Under the pieces are notes generated by a model, which was not told where the DNA came from, ran no database searches, and worked only from the letters and a program-made list of their open reading frames with translations. From contig JAVSML010025537.1 in the NCBI GenBank assembly GCA_038503035.1, positions 251,626 through 315,625 of the forward strand: a DNA stretch of 64,000 bases, read 5' to 3'. Below, piece by piece: positions 58,266-64,000 of the stretch. A program made the position numbers and the translations under genes. This DNA comes from Crocodylus rhombifer. Taxonomy: Eukaryota > Chordata > Crocodylia > Crocodylidae. Position 1 is the stretch's first letter. Each line of letters starts with the position of its first letter.

Positions 58266-59420
58266 GATTGGTAAAGAGAAAAGATTATACAAAGGGAAAG
58301 AGACAGGAAGAGGGGATGCTGCTACAAGAGGTAATAATTGGGTTGATTAAATCAAATGAGATGTTGATTAAGTATGCTGAACAAAGCTCAATGAGCTTAA
58401 GACGTTTTTTTCCAGATGAATTTAAGCCCATCTTTAATGTCAAACAGTAGCAAAAGGTGGTTTCCTTACCACCAGAATATGGAAGTTTCAATGATCCAGC
58501 AATACTCAGTTGTGGCAGTTTAAGAGCCAATATTTCACATTTGTTAAGGGCGAAAAAATAAAGAATCCCATCTCTTCCTTACAATACAACATTTGCTACT
58601 AGCACAAGATATTAGACCATAAACAAACCTAACAAACCAATAGATTTGATAGTTACTTGGGAAAGTATTGAATTAAGAACACTTCAAAAAGATAAACAAC
58701 TAGAGTATAATCTACTACTACATTCTGCACTATGTGTCTTAATGTAGGTTTTAAATAATTAACTAGGACTACTGTAATTAATGGAACAGAACTTTTGATA
58801 ATAAAATAATTAATAATATTAGGTGCTATTCATTTTTCACACTTGGGTTGTAGATACAAATTTGGTTATAGATGAACATTTCAAATGGCTCATCAATAAT
58901 AAATAGAAAAAGAAACCTGGCGGTGCAAAAACAACTTTTCTGGTCCTTTTCCGTTGGTATAGATATATCTGCAAACTAAGTAACTGAATCACCACACACA
59001 AAAGAATCAATAAGTAATTTTTTCTGTCCAAAAGACACACAGTAAGACCCACATTTTCTAATTTCTGTGCCAACAGTTGGATACTAATGTCTGTATTTTG
59101 ATTTCTTTTGTAAGGAATTTGTCTCCGATTTTTGTGTTTTGCCACCTCTGGACTAGGGATGCTAAGGAGAGCCACAATAAAGCATGACATGCCTACTTAG
59201 CTTTCACCTATCCATTAAACAGCTGTCATGTAGCCACCATAAAAAGGCACTGCACACATGCCAATTAACTCTTAGTACTGTGTATACATACCGGCATGTG
59301 CCCAGTACTGATCTAATAGCCACAATGAAAACACTGTTTATTGACCTACGCCCAACACTTATTCAGCATTTAGCAAGCACTGAATGAATGTGATATGCTT
59401 CCCTGTGGTACTCTCTAACA
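58266..59420. other. AT-rich DNA, putative DIAPH3 intron
   Basis: No exon recognised. The minus open frame at 58837-59190 (117 residues, hydrophobic stretches) has no family signature. Confidence 0.45.
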
Positions 59421-59627
59421 CAGCACTTCCCAAACTCCAACAGATTGTGCACCACTAATTTAAAACGATACAACCTTAAGTATTACCAGTGAATTTTTCA
59501 GTTCAATCTTAAGTACCATCAGCAATTTTTGTCATATAAAGTACTTATAATAAATCTGTTAACGTGTGCCACTGACAGGTTATTTGCATACCATTGGTGG
59601 TACCATACCACAGATTGGGAACCACTG
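59421..59627. mobile_element. Short hAT element
   Basis: The left end cagcacttcccaaact is matched by the reverse complement of the right end, cagtggttcccaatctg. ctaacaca occurs at 59415-59422, overlapping the first two bases of the left end, and again at 59628-59635; this is an 8-bp hAT duplication with slightly ambiguous registration. About 207 bp, non-coding. Confidence 0.85.
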
Positions 59628-62600
59628 CTAACACAAGCCACTAGTGTAGGTATACTCTGAATCAGCACACAGTACAATTATCGATTTATAATCTACATAT
59701 ACCTATATATAGAAGTAATAACTTATGCAAACAAATTTGAAAGTTTAGCCCCAAAATTTCAATTAATCAAGACAATTTGCAATATTTCATAGGTGTTTTC
59801 AACTACGGTAGGCACTATTACTAAGAATATCTTGTTAGATGGCAATGCAAAAAACAGCAGACTTTTTTTTTTTTTAACTGATTTTTAACAGCAGACATTT
59901 TTACTGCACTCAAAACCAAAAATATTGCCTGCCAAACTTTTAAACCAACTGCGACAAATTCCTGTGGACTGTTGGAATAGTTTCTCTAGCCTTAAATTAC
60001 CATTCAAACCAACCAACTGCCAACTTCGTATTTCCAGATCTAGTAATCATAGTCGACTTGTAAGCAGCTACAATAGTCCAAAAAATATCACCCCTTTGTG
60101 ATTGCCTTGTTTATTCCAATTCTGTAAGAGAGAATTTGGTGCTTCAAGGCGCAGTGCTAACTGTTCAAAAGAATACGGCTGATGGGACTGGCATGCATTA
60201 GCCAATTTAATTGAAACTAATTGCCTCATAACTTGCCTGTGTCTAAGCAGCACTTCATTTCTGGCCCAACAGCTCGGAGGGTTCTTTGATTTGGGGCTCA
60301 TCATAACAATTTCCCCTAACATGTTAACTTTTCACTATTAGCTCTAATACTTGGAAAATGTTACTTAAACTGAATTGTAAATAAATACAGTTGGTTCACC
60401 TTCTGCTTTTTTCTAAAACCTGAAATAATCCGTTTCCCTGCCTTCAAGGTACATGGGGCTTGCATGCACTTTCAGATCACAGCTAGTTAAAATATCTACA
60501 CCTGCTATAGAAATACCACCCATCCTATGTGGAAACCAGTACACCTGCCAGAACAGTTGCTAAGTAGTCACCTAAAGCACACCTCAGTATCTCAGTGCAA
60601 AATCAACTATAAATAAATTTAAAACCGAGAGCAACAAAAATAGTAAGCATTACTATACCAGGGATACCAATTCTCCATAAGCAGAAATACAAGATCCTTG
60701 GTGTTAGTACCCCTGACACTGACTCTTTCTACATTAAGAACACAAGTTCCTGCATGTAAAGTGCTAATCTAAAATTAGCATACTTTGAATAATTAGTGAC
60801 TAATTATATGTCAGTATGAACCCTGTTATTAGGTAGTTTGTTTAAACATGAAATATTCTGCTGCTACATGATTACTTTGGACAAAAATTGAAAAAATAAT
60901 TTCAATTTATTAAAACACCCTTAATTTTCTAAAAACTAAAAAGCCTTCTTCAAAAGAAATAGTAGAATTCACATTAAAGATGGCATAAGTCCATTTACCA
61001 GAAAAATAACATCTACTTAGTGGGATTATACATGAACTTTTTTTCTTTTAGGTTTGGCTATCTCAGAATGCTGCAAATCTTTTCTAACAAGTGCTAGTCA
61101 AACTTCAGAGCAACAACTCAGGAATAATTTAACACATGTACTGTCAACATTGCCTAATCCAGCTGTGCAATAAAAGAACTTCATCTGAGACCAGGGAGTT
61201 ATACTGTCAGTTTCCATTGGGATCTAATTGATGACATGGCAATTAGATACAGCTCTTTGTTATACTGTAATTAACTGACAAGATCAACCCATAAAGTTGC
61301 CTTCCTAAGTATCAAACATCTATCTTTTTTTTCCTTCTATTGTTCATATATTGTCGTCATAACTGCAACTGGGCTGGGGAAGTTTTCAGTAAAAGAAAAC
61401 TCCTCTCTTCCCCCATTTTAAGAGAAAAATGATGCAAAGGCATAAACAAACCGTGAACCTTAAGAAAAAAGTTCTTAAGGTTAAGACTGGTAGGTCTTAA
61501 CATTCTCTGTTCCACTAACTCATCAAAAGCCTCTATACAATGTGAGAGAAACAAAGGCTTCCTACAAGTAATAATTGCTTTTCTGAGTCTGTATATTTTC
61601 ATTTGAAGGAAACTATGTCCTTGGCTGAACTGCTTTGAGGAGCTGAATCCACTGGCGGTACACAAGATACCTCACACAAGTTTGACATCAACACTAAGGG
61701 AATAATATACACTTCCTCCAAATGTTTCAAACCCTTTCGCCAGGGTTTGTGGTCCTGATATTATATAACTTCTAAAGGTAGATGGGGAAGTGGGAAAGAA
61801 TAAAGAATGAATGAATAAGTAATCCTCAAGAGATAAATAATATTTTTCTTCCTCAAGGGCCCTTGGAAAATTAACAAGTGTGCTTCAACAGAGGGATAAA
61901 GACTGAGGAGCTCATTTAGCGTTTTTTCTAGACTTAGTGTCTAAGTACAATGCTGAATCCAAGAAGCACAAAGTTGCAAGTTGTTGCTTTGTAAATTTCC
62001 ATTAGTGCTAGGAGTGGGTACATCAAGATAAGTGGAAACCTGAAACCAGGCATGAATCTGGAATAGGACCTCCCTGTGACCTTGTCTTTATGACCTACTG
62101 TGCAAAGAAAGGTGGCTAGCACAGCATTAAGGTCATTCATTCCTTCTTCAATATAGATACTGTAGATAAATTTTCAAAGTATGGATTGAAGAAAGTAAAA
62201 ATTAGCAAGCAGTTTTGTTACAACAATATTTACGTAGTATAAAGAAAAGCAATCTCTCTTGTATACCTTTTAGGAGACTGTGGGGATCACATTTGCTCTG
62301 ATTTTTGGGACCAGACTGCGTGTTTAAAGAAAGGATCGTCTTTGATACAACTATAAAGAATACGTATGCCATAGCTTTAGCTAAGTCCTGAAACCAGGAT
62401 TGCACAGGCCTCCCTGTCTCCTCCTGAACAGCTACAGACACCACAAATGAGTCAAGAGCTGAGTACATTTAGAAAAAAACCCACAGTCCCTCCGTATTAG
62501 GACAACCAATAGATTTTGACAGCCTTCTTGGACACAGCCTAATACTCTAAATAGATTTGACAAGCGTAATGTTACTTCTAAAACTGAAAGAGTAAGGACT

Positions 62601-63346
62601 CCAGCATACTGACCACTGAATGAGAGGTCTCTCCTAATGAAATGGGGCATTTATACACACACTTTTTTGTCCTGCAATATGCTGGAGACCTGGCAGGTTG
62701 GAGCAGACTCATTGCATGGAGTTGCATAAGTGGTGAAATATGCATTAGTGCACAGAAAATGGCTGCAGTAAGCTTTTGAACACCTTCGAAGTGTTTTAGT
62801 TGAAAAGCATGCCACTGCCATTTTCTCAGTGCTGACACGCATTTCTCCACTTATACAACTGCATGTGCCACAGTGCTGGCCACTTTTAAAAGCACCTGGC
62901 GCTGCGGTGCAAACACATGTACAGATGCCCATGGATAGAAACTTTAAAATATTGAAACCACTGTAACTTCCAGTTTATGAATCTGAATAGCACCTTTTGA
63001 AGGGATAGATAAATGACTTCTACATTTATCATTAGGAAACGTCTAATTAGGCTTCAGGTATTCACTGAGTCACATAGTTCTTTTAATAATGTACATGGAA
63101 TCAACGCAAATCTTTAGAGTTTAGGAGTACCAGATCCTATGTATGAAGCTTCCTTTGACCTTTAAGAGGGCATGGATTCCTGTAATATAGGTAATGTACA
63201 GCATGTCATCTGGTACCAGAAAGGAACCACCAAACCTGCATCAGGTTCACAAACAGGGTATCTGGATAGGTAAGTGTCTTCATATCTGCACCACTATGAC
63301 TTGCATGGAGCATCACTTTATCACTTGCCCTAGTACTTATTCACTT
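59628..63346. other. AT-rich DNA, putative DIAPH3 intron
   Basis: Includes an 11-bp perfect hairpin at 61456-61482 and a balanced-composition stretch at 60090-60320. No FH2-type exon was recognised on the minus strand. Open frames at 61357-61665 and 62202-62932 have no domain. Confidence 0.45.
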
Positions 63347-63945
63347 GGTCTCCGGCTTCGGCGAGAGACGTGTGGGCAGAATCCCGTTGTTCTCCCAGGA
63401 CCCCCGACAACCCCCGGTCTACCTAGAGGTAAGCAGAGGCCTGTGGTGGGTGGGACTTAGCCCAGCTGCAAGGAGGCAGCTGAGAGGAGGCAAAGAAGGT
63501 CATGTCCCACTCCCCGCTCCTACTTGGCCCAGCCCCCCAGGGAGCCACATGATTAGTCGCCTGGCATGTGAGTCAGTGTAAGGGGGGGCACTCACCTGTC
63601 CCCTCCTCCAGTGGGGGGAGGGACCCCCAACTCCCAAGAGTGTGGTGCCAGCGGGCCCTTCTGCACAAGTGATCAGTTTAAAAAATGACAGAAGCTGCAC
63701 CTGGCCCCAGCTTCAGCAAGAGACACATGGGCAGAAGCCCCCATAAGCCCCGGGATCCCCCAAGACGACCCCCAATGAGCCCCGGCCTATCCAGAGATAA
63801 GAAGGGGCATGTGGTAAGAGGGACTTAGCCCAGCTGCAGGATGGCAGCTGAGAGGAGCTGAGAAGGGTCACGCCCCCCTCACCCAGGTCCTACTTCTCCT
63901 AGCACCACAGGGAGGCACGTGACCAGAGCCGTGCAAACAGGTGGT
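63347..63945. repeat. GC-rich tandem duplication, about 355-bp period
   Basis: Unit 1 starts near 63347 and unit 2 near 63702. Shared landmarks, in order, are ctt-gc-agaga-gtgggcagaa, cccggcctacc-agagataag, gggacttagcccagctgca, ggcagctgagagga, and cagggag-cac-tga. The array may continue past the window end. Family unknown. Confidence 0.8.
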
Positions 63946-64000
63946 ATTCTCTTCCATCCTACCAGTGAACAGACGTGGAAGACGGCATGAGAACTGCATC

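Overview
The window is vertebrate nuclear DNA, most likely from a crocodilian (alligator-like), with a turtle or other sauropsid as the alternative. The evidence is the repeat content: many CR1 LINE copies of several ages, some with tails ending in tandem copies of attctatg or tttcatag; many short non-autonomous hAT elements; Tigger-like elements; and Penelope-like (PLE) fragments. The species call is an inference from repeat style and was not checked by search. Three runs of exactly 10 N (8031-8040, 26476-26485, 40207-40216) are assembly gaps.

Only one host protein-coding gene is visible. Two minus-strand exons, at 56749-56844 and 56239-56298, encode the C-terminal diaphanous autoregulatory domain (DAD) and the following tail of a diaphanous-related formin. 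The tail residues (LSPTTQRPVLKACNH) point to DIAPH3 rather than DIAPH1 or DIAPH2. Both exons have good splice sites and are phase 1-1. The FH2-encoding exons would lie to the right of the window. I could not find the last coding exons on the left, so much or all of 1-56238 may be a very large 3' intron plus possible downstream sequence (inference).

Layout: 1-2.0 kb holds a poly(A)-tailed U2 snRNA retropseudogene and a PLE 3' end. 2.8-5.1 kb holds a hairpin repeat and a complete Tigger-like element. 5.6-10.2 kb holds CR1 fragments and small hAT elements. 10.2-25.3 kb is mostly single-copy AT-rich DNA with scattered repeats, a 236-bp palindrome and two conserved-element candidates. 25.3-32.2 kb is GC-rich and repeat-dense: a 61-62 bp minisatellite, two relatives of one hAT family in opposite orientation, and a 1.7-kb foldback hAT inserted in a CR1 tail. 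35-40.9 kb has a Tigger-like element, an old CR1, a CR1 with a long reverse transcriptase frame inserted in an older repeat, and a hAT with a perfect 8-bp target duplication. 43.6-47.0 kb is one CR1 split by another CR1 of opposite strand. 48.3-54.8 kb has four more DNA transposons. 56-60 kb holds the DIAPH3 exons plus a PLE tail and a small hAT. 63.3-63.95 kb is a GC-rich tandem duplication.

Most long open frames in the window are artefacts of GC-rich repeats. I found no CRISPR array, operon, tRNA, functional RNA gene or endogenous retroviral coding region, and no convincing new biological system. The most informative observations are the DIAPH3 exons, the nested insertions with recoverable target sites, the foldback hAT and the U2 retropseudogene.
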